Under the pieces are notes generated by a model. It was not told the DNA's origin, did no database searches, and was given only the letters and a program-made list of their open reading frames with translations. Positions 8,917-18,712 of a stretch of 64,000 bases of DNA are shown one piece after another; position 1 is the stretch's first letter, and each line of letters begins with the position of its first letter. The stretch is from Poseidonibacter lekithochrous (GTDB lineage Bacteria > Campylobacterota > Campylobacteria > Campylobacterales > Arcobacteraceae), in assembly GCF_013283835.1 (NCBI RefSeq), contig NZ_CP054052.1:1302001-1366000 (forward strand), read 5' to 3'. A program made the translations under genes and the position numbers.

Positions 8917-10998
8917 CTAAGATAAATATTCTGGTTTATGTAAAAAGAATCCTTGAGAATGAGTTATTCCTAACTCTTTTACCATTTCATGGATTTGCTC
9001 AGAGTGAACAAACTCAGCAACAATTTCAATTCCAAGTTTTTGAGCGAAGCTTACAATAGTTGAAACAGTTAAGTGTAAATTTTCATTCGTATCAATATCT
9101 CTAATTAGTGAGCCATCAATTTTTAGAATATCAATATTTAATTTAATAATATATTCAAAGTTTGAATATCCTGTTCCAAAGTCATCAATGGCTATTTTAC
9201 AGCCAATTCTTTTCATTTTTGTAATAAATGAAGATACTTCATCAAAGTTTTCAATACCTTCTGATTCTACAATTTCTAAGATTGCTTTTTTTGCTGTATT
9301 TGTTTCTATTAATTTATTTACTAAAAAATCTACAGTTTTTTTATTTGTTATATCTTGAATAGTAAGATTTATTGAGAACATTTTGTCTTTATCTTGAAAA
9401 TATGTACATGCTTTTTCTATCATGATTCTTGTCATATTTGGATAAAGTTTAGCTTTTTTCGCATGTTCTAAGAATTTAAATGGAGAAATAATAGTTCCAT
9501 CTTTTTGTTTCATTCTCATTAATGTTTCATATTTATATTCATTAGTATTATTGTTATAAATCTTTTGTGCATACATTAGTATAGAGTCGTGTTTTAGAGC
9601 ATATTTAATCTCTTTTGTAAAATTAATATTCTCTTTTAACTTCTCTTGAATATCAATTCTATCATTAAATACACATACTTCTAAGTTTTTCTCTTTGGCA
9701 TGAGATAAAGCCATTTCCGTATTAGTAATTAAAGTCTTTTTTCCCGTAGCAATTCCAATAGTAAGAGATAAGTTAAAAATATCATCATCTACTGTAAAGT
9801 CTACTTTTGCCATATGTTCAACAATTCTCTCACATGTTAAAGTAAGTTCTTTTAGTGAGAAATCACCTCTTGCTAAAATTGCAAAAATATCACCTGAAAT
9901 TCTATACATATTTAGATTAGTACTTTTGAATTTTAGTAACTCTGTTGCGAATTGTTCTAATATTCTATCTCCAACATCGATTCCATATGAATCATTTAAA
10001 TCCTTGAATCTATCAATATCTATGATTGCAAGTTTAGGAAATACCACACTTTTAAGATCTGTAATCATTTTTGATCTATTGTATAAATTACATAATTCAT
10101 CAATTGATTGTTTATAAATAATTTTATCTTTTTCATACAATGAACTTACATCATGTCTAATTCCAATAAACTCTGTAATTTCTGAGTTTTTATCTAAAAT
10201 TGGAATAATAGTTGTGTTTACATAATAAGAAGTACCATCTTTTCTTCTATTACAAATAATTGCTCTAAATATCTCTTTTTTTCTTACTGTTTCCCAAAGA
10301 TCTCTAAACACTTCATCTGGTACTTCAGGATGTCGTATAATGCTGTGCATTTTTCCTATAAGTTCATCTTCTTCATATCCAGAGATTGAGCAAAAATTAT
10401 CATTTACATAAGTAATTTCTCCATCAAGGTTTGTTTTTGAAACAATAGCACTTTCATCTAAGGCATTTTTATATTGTCCAAGTAGTGTCAAACTATCAAA
10501 TAAGTTTTCACTTGTTTTATCATGATCTTGTAAGTGGTTATTAATATCTTTTATATAATTATTTGAAGCTGTTAGTTCATGGTTCTTTTTTTCTATATTT
10601 GCTTCGAAGACTTTTCTTTTTTCTATATCTCTCCATGAAATATATAAATATTCTTCATCTTTTATTTTCATTGGTTTTAAAGTAATCTCAACCCAGAATG
10701 TTTCATTAGTAATTTTTTTATGTAACCATTCAAATCTAATTACCCCATTGTCATAAGAGTTTTGCATCATTTCATTTGCTTTTTGTTTTGAGCTTTTTCC
10801 ATCTGGTTGAAATTGAGGTGAAATATATGCAGGGTGAGTATCTATTAAATCATCTTTTGATGATATATTCAAGGCTTTTAATGCAGCTTTATTACAGTCT
10901 ACATATTTGAATCCTTTAACAAATAGAATTGGATCAACAGAGTTCTCAAAGAGAGTATCATAATGATCAATATTGTTAAAAGTAAAATTATTTTCCAT
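8917..10998 (-). CDS. PAS-PAS-degenerate GGDEF-EAL c-di-GMP phosphodiesterase
   Basis: Cytoplasmic protein of 693 aa with no membrane segment. PAS 1 is at about 8-130. PAS 2 (about 168-290) contains HSIIRHPEVP, as in Aer-like, possibly flavin-binding, PAS domains. The GGDEF domain has lost its signature: the motif is SGDIF near residue 372, so cyclase activity is unlikely, although IDIDRFKDLND is kept. The EAL domain keeps ETL for EAL (about 491), the metal pair in DDFGTGYS (about 606), LKID, AEFVH and QGFF, so c-di-GMP hydrolysis is likely. The last E of the usual EGVE loop is H here. I infer redox or oxygen control of c-di-GMP breakdown. It is monocistronic. Confidence 0.9.
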   Translation of the reverse strand: MENNFTFNNIDHYDTLFENSVDPILFVKGFKYVDCNKAALKALNISSKDDLIDTHPAYISPQFQPDGKSSKQKANEMMQNSYDNGVIRFEWLHKKITNETFWVEITLKPMKIKDEEYLYISWRDIEKRKVFEANIEKKNHELTASNNYIKDINNHLQDHDKTSENLFDSLTLLGQYKNALDESAIVSKTNLDGEITYVNDNFCSISGYEEDELIGKMHSIIRHPEVPDEVFRDLWETVRKKEIFRAIICNRRKDGTSYYVNTTIIPILDKNSEITEFIGIRHDVSSLYEKDKIIYKQSIDELCNLYNRSKMITDLKSVVFPKLAIIDIDRFKDLNDSYGIDVGDRILEQFATELLKFKSTNLNMYRISGDIFAILARGDFSLKELTLTCERIVEHMAKVDFTVDDDIFNLSLTIGIATGKKTLITNTEMALSHAKEKNLEVCVFNDRIDIQEKLKENINFTKEIKYALKHDSILMYAQKIYNNNTNEYKYETLMRMKQKDGTIISPFKFLEHAKKAKLYPNMTRIMIEKACTYFQDKDKMFSINLTIQDITNKKTVDFLVNKLIETNTAKKAILEIVESEGIENFDEVSSFITKMKRIGCKIAIDDFGTGYSNFEYIIKLNIDILKIDGSLIRDIDTNENLHLTVSTIVSFAQKLGIEIVAEFVHSEQIHEMVKELGITHSQGFFLHKPEYLS

Positions 10999-11066
10999 AT
11001 TTTATGTGGCCTTGTTTTATTAAAGTGTATAAATATATAACAATAAAACTTAAATAAAGCAAGGTG

Positions 11067-11099
11067 TTTCTCTATAAAAATAATTTTTTTATAGAGAAA
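11067..11099. terminator. Long AT-rich hairpin downstream of the HD phosphohydrolase gene
   Basis: A 14-bp stem, TTTCTCTATAAAAA against TTTTTATAGAGAAA, with a 5-base loop. It lies between the minus-strand HD gene and the next minus-strand gene and is the likely terminator of the PhoH-HD unit. Confidence 0.65.
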
Positions 11100-11107
11100 A
11101 GTGAAAA

Positions 11108-12817
11108 TTAGTCAAAAATCTTTAAAACTATCTCTTTTAGTTCTTTTTTCATAACATCATTCAATATTTTTTTATTTGAATAAATATAGAAAGGAACAGT
11201 GTTTAACATTGATTGTTTAAGTCTTTTTCTAAGAGTAGATACTTCATCAATATTAGTTAATTCTTCTCCATCATATAAACAGAAATCTTTTTGTATTCCT
11301 ATTTTAAAAGATACAACTTGAAAAGTAAAAAATAAATCATCTTTTTTATTTTCCCATCTTTTAATAAAAGAGTCTAATTCTTTTTGTAGGATTTTAGATT
11401 TATGTTCTGTAATATATCCAAAACTCTCTCTAAATTTGTATCTTTCAACTGTAGAAAATCCAAGTACTTTATAAAACTCATTTAAGTTTTTCCAAGGACT
11501 TCTGAATCTTCTTTTTCCAAATAGTACCTCTTCAAAAGAGTATAAATATTTTTTTTCATGAGCTTCTAAATCTTCTCTATCTTTGATTAAAAAATACTCA
11601 TGTTTAAATAATGAGATTAACCAGTTTTCATCTAACATAGAGATATTATCTAACTCTTTTTCTATGTTTTTATCTTTGAAATTCCAAAGCATAGAAATAT
11701 TATGTAAAATATCACTTTGTGTTTCTTCATCATTAAAATATTTTGTAGATAAATATTGAACAACATTTTCAAGTAGAGCATCAGTTTTTGCAATACCGTG
11801 ATTATAAATAACTTTTTTATATAAATTAAATCTCATTTCTAACATATGTTCAATATCAATTAAAGACATGTCAAAAAAGCTAAGATAAAAATTATTATTC
11901 TTTTTTACTAATACAGCTTGTTTTGTAATTCTAATATGATCATTAGGTCCAGTAATATATCCACTAGCTAACATATCTCTATTTACATAATCTAATCTAT
12001 CAGCATCAACTGTACTATCAATAAATTTATGTAAAACATTAAAATCAAAACCATTATAAACTTTGTCTTCAAAAATATATAATGATAGTTTTTCAATTAG
12101 TTTTATATACTCTTTGTCAATATTCTTTTTAAGAAGACTACTTACTTCGTATTGGAATAATAATGATAATAAGTTTTTACCAATTGCTTCATGTAATACT
12201 TTTGATGCATTGTTTGTAATGTCATCATATATATCTTTGAATTCAATCTCTTTTTGTACTAATACTTCTTGATTTAACTCTTTTTCTTTAATCTTGTTAT
12301 AGACTTTTTTTAGAGCATTTTCAATTTGATGAGAGAAGGGTAGATGTCCTACATCATGTAATAAACCAACAATTCTAATAGTTTGTAAAACAATACTATA
12401 TGTTGCTCTATGGGCTTTTGATTTTGTAGGAACTGTAAATTGATATAAAGCTTTATTATCAAAATATTCCATATCATCTAAATCTAATTTTAGGTCTTCT
12501 TCTTTTATTATTTGAATAATTACATCTTTTAATGAGTTTAAAAAATCATTTTTAGTTGTTTTATCCGCATTTAGTAAAGAGTTTTTAAACATAAAAGAAG
12601 CTAAATGCATAGTACCAAGAGAATGAATAAATCTCTTGGTTGTGATTGATGGATATGAAAAATATGCTAAAGCATTTTGTGTAATAAATTGTAATCTATT
12701 TACAACTTTTGTTTGTAAAATCTTGTCTTCAAGTTTTGTGTATTCGATATGATTATAAATTGTATCGTTAATTAGTCTATTTTGTATTTTATATTCCTTA
12801 TCTAGATCTTTTTTCAA
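11108..12817 (-). CDS. HD superfamily phosphohydrolase (dNTPase-like, COG1078)
   Basis: A 569-residue relative of bacterial SAMHD1/dGTPase-like enzymes, which remove triphosphate or phosphate from nucleotides. The opening NDTIYNHIEYTKLE, the metal histidine in RFIHSLGTMHLA (about 62), the HD pair in LLHDVGHLPFSH (about 154) and DADRLDYVNRDM (about 270) follow the COG1078 pattern. The C-terminal half is extended and less conserved, with long helical stretches. The gene starts with TTG inside the end of the PhoH gene (20-base overlap), so translation is probably coupled. Substrate is unproven: dNTP control or RNA/nucleotide turnover would fit the partner. Confidence 0.85.
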   Translation of the reverse strand: MKKDLDKEYKIQNRLINDTIYNHIEYTKLEDKILQTKVVNRLQFITQNALAYFSYPSITTKRFIHSLGTMHLASFMFKNSLLNADKTTKNDFLNSLKDVIIQIIKEEDLKLDLDDMEYFDNKALYQFTVPTKSKAHRATYSIVLQTIRIVGLLHDVGHLPFSHQIENALKKVYNKIKEKELNQEVLVQKEIEFKDIYDDITNNASKVLHEAIGKNLLSLLFQYEVSSLLKKNIDKEYIKLIEKLSLYIFEDKVYNGFDFNVLHKFIDSTVDADRLDYVNRDMLASGYITGPNDHIRITKQAVLVKKNNNFYLSFFDMSLIDIEHMLEMRFNLYKKVIYNHGIAKTDALLENVVQYLSTKYFNDEETQSDILHNISMLWNFKDKNIEKELDNISMLDENWLISLFKHEYFLIKDREDLEAHEKKYLYSFEEVLFGKRRFRSPWKNLNEFYKVLGFSTVERYKFRESFGYITEHKSKILQKELDSFIKRWENKKDDLFFTFQVVSFKIGIQKDFCLYDGEELTNIDEVSTLRKRLKQSMLNTVPFYIYSNKKILNDVMKKELKEIVLKIFD

Positions 12818-14174
12818 AGATTCTTTCTGTAAATTCAGCGAATTTACCTCTAACTGCTTTTTCTAGTTCTATTGCAAACATCTTAACTTCAGGATGTTCA
12901 AACTTAGTATGTTTAAGCAGAGTTGTTAATCCATTATTATATTTATTTAAATATAAATTATCGATTTGCCGATTCGAACCAATTACAACTGCCATACAAG
13001 ATTCATCTAGTCTTGATAGAATTAATTGTGTTGTATTCTCTGAGCTATTTTGCCATTCATCCATTATTACAATAGCACTAGATAGAGTTCTACCTCTAGC
13101 TTCTCCTGGCCATAATGTTTCCATACAATACTTTGATTCAAGTTCTGAGATTTTTGATTCTATTGATTCACTGTTCTCTCTATTTTCTGACTTTTTAAGA
13201 TGTTTTTTTGCAATAAACTCTAAAGTATCTTGTAATGCCATATTATAGATTCTAAACTTCTCATCATTTCCTGCTAAGTATCCAACATCAGCACCTTTAT
13301 CTAGGGACTCAATAGAGTTTCTAACATAAACAATTTTGTCATAATATCCTAAATCAATTAGTCTCATTGCGCAAACAATTGACATAAGAGTTTTCCCACT
13401 TCCTGCTTTTGCATCAATAACTAATAAGTCGTACATATTAGATAAAATTGCTTTTGTAAATAGTTTTTGTTTTAAATTTACTGGTTTTACATTTAGAGCT
13501 TTGAAGTCATTCTCTTTTAATAAATCAAGTTTTCCATTATGTGTAATTGCATATTCGCTATTACCATCAGAACTTTCAAATATATAAGAGAAGTTCTCTT
13601 GGGAGTGTTCAGGATCTATCTCTTCAACTGCTTTATTATCTAAGGAATTAAATATAGTAGAGTCTAGCTCTATATTTTTAACAAACTCAAATTTTGGTAC
13701 AGTTGATTTATCATCATGTAGAGTTTCTGTTTTGATACTTTTAAATAAAGCGAAGATTCTTGCATAAACATCTAATGATAAGAATATAGTTTGTGCACCT
13801 TTATAATACTCTTGTGCAATTGAAGCTACTTCAATGATTCTTTTATCATTACTTTCACTTAAATGTATTTGTTCTATTTGTGTGTCATATGTATCTTTTG
13901 AGATAATATCTAGATTAATTTCGTCATTTGAAAACTTTACCACTTTGAAACCAAGTTTATAGTCAACTTCCTTAATTTTCATCTTTGCTAATAATCTTGC
14001 AAATTCTCTTGAATAAAATCCTAGTTCATTTGTCAGCTTTTTTTTATCCTCTAATTCTAATAAAACTGTTTCAGGAATTACAATATGGTTGGTTTTATTG
14101 TCAGAGATTTTAAATAGATTCTGAAGATTTTGTAAGATGATGTTTGTGTCTAGTACATATACTTTTTCTTTCAT
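12798..14174 (-). CDS. PIN-PhoH fusion ATPase (PhoH2-like)
   Basis: A 458-residue protein joining an N-terminal PIN nuclease fold (VLDTNIIL at residue 6, later conserved acids around E46 and D154) to a C-terminal PhoH ATPase. Walker A is AKAGSGKT near 256, Walker B IVIMDEWQN near 370, with the sensor-like R in LSRLDES. PhoH2 proteins studied in actinobacteria couple ATP-driven RNA unwinding with RNA cleavage; the same activity is inferred here. It is the first gene of a two-gene unit with the overlapping HD phosphohydrolase, hinting at a joint role in RNA or nucleotide turnover. The upstream gap is shared with a divergent kinase. Confidence 0.9.
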   Translation of the reverse strand: MKEKVYVLDTNIILQNLQNLFKISDNKTNHIVIPETVLLELEDKKKLTNELGFYSREFARLLAKMKIKEVDYKLGFKVVKFSNDEINLDIISKDTYDTQIEQIHLSESNDKRIIEVASIAQEYYKGAQTIFLSLDVYARIFALFKSIKTETLHDDKSTVPKFEFVKNIELDSTIFNSLDNKAVEEIDPEHSQENFSYIFESSDGNSEYAITHNGKLDLLKENDFKALNVKPVNLKQKLFTKAILSNMYDLLVIDAKAGSGKTLMSIVCAMRLIDLGYYDKIVYVRNSIESLDKGADVGYLAGNDEKFRIYNMALQDTLEFIAKKHLKKSENRENSESIESKISELESKYCMETLWPGEARGRTLSSAIVIMDEWQNSSENTTQLILSRLDESCMAVVIGSNRQIDNLYLNKYNNGLTTLLKHTKFEHPEVKMFAIELEKAVRGKFAEFTERIFEKRSR

Positions 14175-14274
14175 ATTTCATTATAGCACGTATTGGTTAC
14201 AAAGTAATAACAAAATATGGCAATAAATAATCAAATAAAGTTTAAATTACTCTTGAATTATTTTTTTAAAGTAG

Positions 14275-14280
14275 TATAAT
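14275..14280 (+). promoter_or_regulatory. -10 hexamer for the PAS kinase gene
   Basis: TATAAT 35 bases before the TTG start at 14316; the region upstream is T-rich, as in Campylobacterota promoters, which lack a clear -35. Confidence 0.5.
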
Positions 14281-14315
14281 ATTTGCAAAAAACTAAATAA
14301 CATCAGGTCTTTACT

Positions 14316-15884
14316 TTGAACAGAATAAGAAGAAATAATATACACTACTTATTAAAAACATCTTTAGAACTAGCTAATGAGGCTATTTATTTAATTGATT
14401 CTAATGGTAAAATAATATTTGCAAATGCCACTGCCTGTACGGTTTTAGGCTATATGCGTAAAGAGGTATTAAAGCTTAATGTTTGGGATATAGATGGTAT
14501 TGTCTCAACAAAAAAAGAGTTCTTATCAAAACTAAAACTAATCAAAGAATATGACCCTGAAACTCCTATAAAAATACAATCTACACATAGAAAAAAAGAT
14601 GGTACTTATATGCCTGTTGAAATTAGCTCACGTGTAGTTCTTATCAATAATAAAGAGCATATAATCTCTTATGTTACTGATATAACTGACAAAGTTAATC
14701 AAGATGAAAAACTTAACTTATATTTTGAATTTATTAAAGAATCAAATGAAATTATAATCTTAGTGGATTTTGAAACACAAAAAATTGAGTTTGCAAATCA
14801 AGAGGCTTGTTTGGTTTTAGGTTATACCCTAGAAGAGTTTAAACAAGTGAGAATTTCTCAAATAAGAAAAGCCATTGGTGATAATGCTCAAATTCCAGGT
14901 GTATTTAAAGAGATATCTCAAACGAAAAACCTTATTACTTTAGGACAATATATATGTAAAGATGGAAGTAGCGTTTTTGTAGAAACATCTCTTAGTTTGA
15001 AAAACTTCCAAGGAAAAGATTATATTCTTGCTTTCTCAAGAGACATTAGTGATAGGCTAGAGTTAGAAAAAAGAAGAGAAGAAGTAAATACCAAACTTGC
15101 AAATTATAATAAAACCCTAAAAGATGAAGTATCAAAAATCAAAAAAGAACTAGTAGAGTATGAAGATATTATGCATAGACAATCTAAAATGGCTGCTATG
15201 GGAGAGATGTTAGAAAACATAGCTCATCAATGGAGACAACCTTTATCTGTTATTTCAGTACTATCAACGGGAATGCAAATTAATCATGAATCAGATAATC
15301 TAGACTCAGTTACTTTAAGTAATGGTTTAAATGATATTAATACAAGTGCTCAATACTTATCAAAAACTATTGATGATTTTAGAGATTTTTTCAAACCTAA
15401 TTATAATAAGAGTACTTTTCCTATTAGAGAAGTAGTTGAATATACTGTTAATCTTGTAAAAACAAAATTTGCATCTTTACATATTGTTATTGTTGAAAAT
15501 ATTATGGACTTAGATGTATATACTTTTAAAAATGAGTTAATTCAAGTAATTATTAATATTCTAAATAATGCTGGAGATGAATTAATTGAATCAAAAAATA
15601 AAAGAAAATTAATATTTATAGAAGCCTATACTAATGATAATTCCATTTTTATTAAAATAAAAGACAATGCAGGTGGAATTCCACCTCATATTCTCAATAG
15701 AATTTTTGAACCATACTTTACTACAAAACATAAATCTCAAGGAACAGGAATCGGACTGTTTATGAGTAATGAAATCATAAAGAAGCACATGAAAGGCGAT
15801 ATTATCGTAAAGAATAGAGAATTTATGTATGAAGATGCCTTATATAAAGGTGCTGAATTTATTATCAAACTGCCTCACCAATAA
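14316..15884 (+). CDS. Soluble PAS-PAS histidine kinase (HQWRQPL type)
   Basis: A 522-residue kinase with no membrane helix. Two PAS domains (about 8-125 and 130-250; the first has FANATACTVLGY, the second FANQEACLVLGY) are followed by a coiled coil. The phosphoacceptor box NIAHQWRQPLS lies near residue 301. The ATPase domain shows INILNNAGDEL (N box), DNAGGIP (G1) and GTGIGL (G2). The start is TTG with AGG eight bases before it. No regulator is fused, but a single-domain receiver gene follows about 140 bases downstream and is a candidate partner, although it has its own promoter. The PAS input is unknown. The core is a close relative of the kinases at 25423 and 43272. Confidence 0.9.
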   Translation: MNRIRRNNIHYLLKTSLELANEAIYLIDSNGKIIFANATACTVLGYMRKEVLKLNVWDIDGIVSTKKEFLSKLKLIKEYDPETPIKIQSTHRKKDGTYMPVEISSRVVLINNKEHIISYVTDITDKVNQDEKLNLYFEFIKESNEIIILVDFETQKIEFANQEACLVLGYTLEEFKQVRISQIRKAIGDNAQIPGVFKEISQTKNLITLGQYICKDGSSVFVETSLSLKNFQGKDYILAFSRDISDRLELEKRREEVNTKLANYNKTLKDEVSKIKKELVEYEDIMHRQSKMAAMGEMLENIAHQWRQPLSVISVLSTGMQINHESDNLDSVTLSNGLNDINTSAQYLSKTIDDFRDFFKPNYNKSTFPIREVVEYTVNLVKTKFASLHIVIVENIMDLDVYTFKNELIQVIINILNNAGDELIESKNKRKLIFIEAYTNDNSIFIKIKDNAGGIPPHILNRIFEPYFTTKHKSQGTGIGLFMSNEIIKKHMKGDIIVKNREFMYEDALYKGAEFIIKLPHQ

Positions 15885-15974
15885 AAAAATCTACTCAAAC
15901 TGTTTAAAAATAGAATAAATCAATAAATAATTTATTTTAACATTCCATTATTCTTACATTTTATTTAATTATCA

Positions 15975-15980
15975 TATAAT
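15975..15980 (+). promoter_or_regulatory. -10 hexamer of the five-gene signalling operon
   Basis: TATAAT 45 bases before the receiver gene start at 16025. It separates this operon from the PAS kinase gene upstream. Confidence 0.5.
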
Positions 15981-16024
15981 ATTTTAAATTTAAATAATTA
16001 TGTTTAGTATTAAAGGATATAAAA

Positions 16025-16408
16025 ATGAGGATTATGATTGTTGATGATTCCAAGGTCGCTAGACTTGGAGTTAAAAAATCATTACCTGCAAATATGATAG
16101 AAATCAATGATATTGAATTTGCTTCAAATGGACAAGAAGCAGTTGATAAATATAAAAATAATAAATTTGATTTAATTTTTATGGATTTGACAATGCCAAT
16201 AAAAAATGGATATGAAGCAACAAAAGAGATTAGTTCTCATGATAAAGATTCGTATATTATTGTAATTACTGCTGATATTCAAAATAAAGGTTTATCTCTT
16301 GCTAGAGAAAATGGGGCAAGAGATGTTATTAAAAAACCAATTGATCCAAGTAAACTAAATCATGTTTTAGTTGACTTTTTTAAAAATAGAGAAAAACAAA
16401 ATGGATAA
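16025..16408 (+). CDS. Single-domain CheY-like response regulator
   Basis: Receiver of 127 aa with no output domain. It has the acidic pair in MIVDDSK, phosphoacceptor D in IFMDLTMP, T in VITAD and K in IKKPIDP, so it should be phosphorylatable. AAAGGAT precedes the ATG. It overlaps the next gene, a CheC-like protein, by 8 bases. CheC-family proteins dephosphorylate CheY-P, so the pair looks like a regulator with its own phosphatase. The kinase could be the PAS kinase upstream (14316) or the CBS kinase at the end of the operon. Confidence 0.9.
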   Translation: MRIMIVDDSKVARLGVKKSLPANMIEINDIEFASNGQEAVDKYKNNKFDLIFMDLTMPIKNGYEATKEISSHDKDSYIIVITADIQNKGLSLARENGARDVIKKPIDPSKLNHVLVDFFKNREKQNG

Positions 16409-17018
16409 TATAATGGATTTTAATGAAGATGAAATAGATTTCTTACAAGAGTTATTAAATGTCTCTTTTGGAGGATCAACTGCGCTTATATCGAATATGT
16501 TAGATACTTTTGCAACTATGCATATACCAAAAATAAAAATGCTTAATATTAAAGAATTAAAAGATTTTATAAATAAGAACTTTAATGAATCAGAAGAGTA
16601 TGTGGTTTTTTCTCAGCAGTTCAGAGGTGGAATCGAAGGAGAAGCAGTTTTTATCTCTAATTACAACTCTATAAAACATTTAAGTGTGGTACTAAATGAA
16701 GATGATGAAGTCCAAGAAGTTGAAGATATTATTGATTTATCGTCAGAGTTATTAAACATTGTTAACTCAGCAACAATAAAAGATATGGCTAAAAATCTTG
16801 ATAAAGAGGTGTTTTTTGCACAACCTTCAATAAAAAGTGTAAGAAGTAATGAGATTATTGGTAATACAAATCTAACAAGTTATAAAACAATTATTGTTGT
16901 TTCAACTGTATTAGATTTTGAGAAAGAGGATATTACAGGTACTTTGTATGTACTTTTAAAACCTAAAACTATAGAGATTATAAAAAGAGCTGCCCAAGAG
17001 TTCTTTTCTGAGGTATAA
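16401..17018 (+). CDS. CheC-like phosphatase family protein
   Basis: A protein of about 205 aa with the two-fold CheC pattern. The first helix region is DFLQELLNVSFGGSTALIS and the second is ELLNIVNSATIKDMAKNL; each has the E..N pair used by CheC/CheX/FliY proteins to attack phospho-CheY. Between them lie the IPKIKML and PSI segments typical of the family. I take the ATG at 16401, which overlaps the receiver stop, over an upstream in-frame start at 16371. Functional inference: it dephosphorylates the adjacent CheY-like receiver, or modulates the other regulator of the operon. No membrane or flagellar motif is seen. Confidence 0.8.
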   Translation: MDNIMDFNEDEIDFLQELLNVSFGGSTALISNMLDTFATMHIPKIKMLNIKELKDFINKNFNESEEYVVFSQQFRGGIEGEAVFISNYNSIKHLSVVLNEDDEVQEVEDIIDLSSELLNIVNSATIKDMAKNLDKEVFFAQPSIKSVRSNEIIGNTNLTSYKTIIVVSTVLDFEKEDITGTLYVLLKPKTIEIIKRAAQEFFSEV

Positions 17019-17023
17019 AGACT

Positions 17024-18688
17024 ATGAAGTTTGATGAAATTTTTAGCGATACACAAATTCTGGAATATTTTAATTTTGGAATATGTATTTTAGATCCAGA
17101 TTTAAAAGTACAGTATTGGAATAGTTGGATATCTTTTTTTACTAAGATATCTCCAAATGAAATAAAAGGACAAAATCTAGAAGAGTTTTTTCCTAATATA
17201 AATATCAAGAAGTTAAAAAGACAAATAGTAGCCGCTATTAGTATTGACTCTGCTACATATTATACTTCAAAAGATGGTTATATATTTCCTATTGAATTAG
17301 ATGAAATTACAAATCCTATTTATAAATATATGCAACAACAAATTACAATTTTCCCAATTAGTGATAATTACGTATTATTAAGTATTGCAGATCAAACATC
17401 ACTAAAAGAAGCAAATAAAAAGATAAAAGAGTTTACACAAATTATTGAGAGAAAAAGAAAACTTTTAAAAGATAAATTAACTGGATTAGAAAATAGAAAT
17501 AAACTACTTTTAGATTTAGATATTGATGAGAATAAACAATTAGCACTATTTAATATCAAAGGTTTTAATGAAATAAACGATTTCTTTGGTTATGAATTAG
17601 GGGATAAGTATCTTATTTTTATTGCGAATAAGTTTTTAGAGTTTACAAAAGATTTAGATATTGATATTTTTAAATTAACAGCGGATGAGTATGTTTTATA
17701 CTCTGCTAATAATAAAACCTATACTAATGATGAGTTTATAGAAATTACTCAGAATATTCTAAAAGATTTAGAGAATCAATACTTTTTCAATGATTCTCAA
17801 CGATTAGCAATATACCTAAGTGTTGGAGTATCTTTTTATCAAGATAAGATTTTAGAAACTGCTGATATCGCTATGAAAAAATCTAAACAAAAAAAAGAAC
17901 TTATTGTTTATGATGATAGTATCAATAGGGAAAAAGAGATACAAGAAAAACTAAAATGGTTTGAAGTTTTAGAAGAAGCTATAAGTTCAAATAAAATAAA
18001 AACATTTTTCCAACCAATTTTTAATATGCAAACTAAAGAAATAGAAAAATATGAAACTTTAGTTCGTTTAATAGATAAAAATGACAAAGTAATTTCTCCT
18101 TATTTTTTCTTGGATATTTCTAAACAAGCAAAACTATATAATGAAATCACAGCAACTGTGATCAATCAAAGTTTTGAGAAGTTTAAAGATAATGATTATG
18201 AATTTTCAATTAATTTTTCAGTAGAAGATATAGAACATGAACCAACTGTAAATCTTTTAGTTTCAAAACTTCAAGAGTATCCTTCAATTGCAAATAGGTT
18301 AGTTATTGAGCTTTTAGAAGATGAGGGAATTGAGAACTTTGAAATGATAAATGAGTTTATCTTAAAACTAAGAGCCTTTGGGGTTAAGTTTGCTATTGAT
18401 GATTTTGGAACTGGATATTCGAATTTTTCATATCTTCTAAAATTAGATATTGATTACCTAAAAATTGATGCTTCCCTAATCAAAAATATAAACCTTGATA
18501 CAAACTCTAAAAAGATTGTTGAAACATTAGTTGAGTTTAGTAAGAAAATTGGAGCAAAGACAATAGCTGAATTTGTTCATAATAAAGAAGTATTTGATGA
18601 TATTTCAGACATTGATATAAACTACGCACAAGGTTATTATATTGATGAACCACGGGCAAATATTGGATCAAAACCACTTTGGAAATAA
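17024..18688 (+). CDS. PAS-degenerate GGDEF-EAL c-di-GMP phosphodiesterase
   Basis: A 554-residue cytoplasmic protein. An N-terminal PAS domain (about 10-125) is followed by a GGDEF domain whose motif has become TADEY (near 220), so it is probably not a cyclase. The EAL domain has ETL (about 343), the catalytic acid in LLEDEGIENF, DDFGTGYS (about 458), LKID, AEFVH and AQGYY, so phosphodiesterase activity is likely. It starts 5 bases after the CheC-like gene and is followed by the OmpR-type regulator after about 24 bases. Layout and residue changes parallel the protein at 8917-10998, suggesting paralogues with different PAS inputs. Confidence 0.88.
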   Translation: MKFDEIFSDTQILEYFNFGICILDPDLKVQYWNSWISFFTKISPNEIKGQNLEEFFPNINIKKLKRQIVAAISIDSATYYTSKDGYIFPIELDEITNPIYKYMQQQITIFPISDNYVLLSIADQTSLKEANKKIKEFTQIIERKRKLLKDKLTGLENRNKLLLDLDIDENKQLALFNIKGFNEINDFFGYELGDKYLIFIANKFLEFTKDLDIDIFKLTADEYVLYSANNKTYTNDEFIEITQNILKDLENQYFFNDSQRLAIYLSVGVSFYQDKILETADIAMKKSKQKKELIVYDDSINREKEIQEKLKWFEVLEEAISSNKIKTFFQPIFNMQTKEIEKYETLVRLIDKNDKVISPYFFLDISKQAKLYNEITATVINQSFEKFKDNDYEFSINFSVEDIEHEPTVNLLVSKLQEYPSIANRLVIELLEDEGIENFEMINEFILKLRAFGVKFAIDDFGTGYSNFSYLLKLDIDYLKIDASLIKNINLDTNSKKIVETLVEFSKKIGAKTIAEFVHNKEVFDDISDIDINYAQGYYIDEPRANIGSKPLWK

Positions 18689-18712
18689 TAAATATATTTA
18701 AAAGGATAAGTT

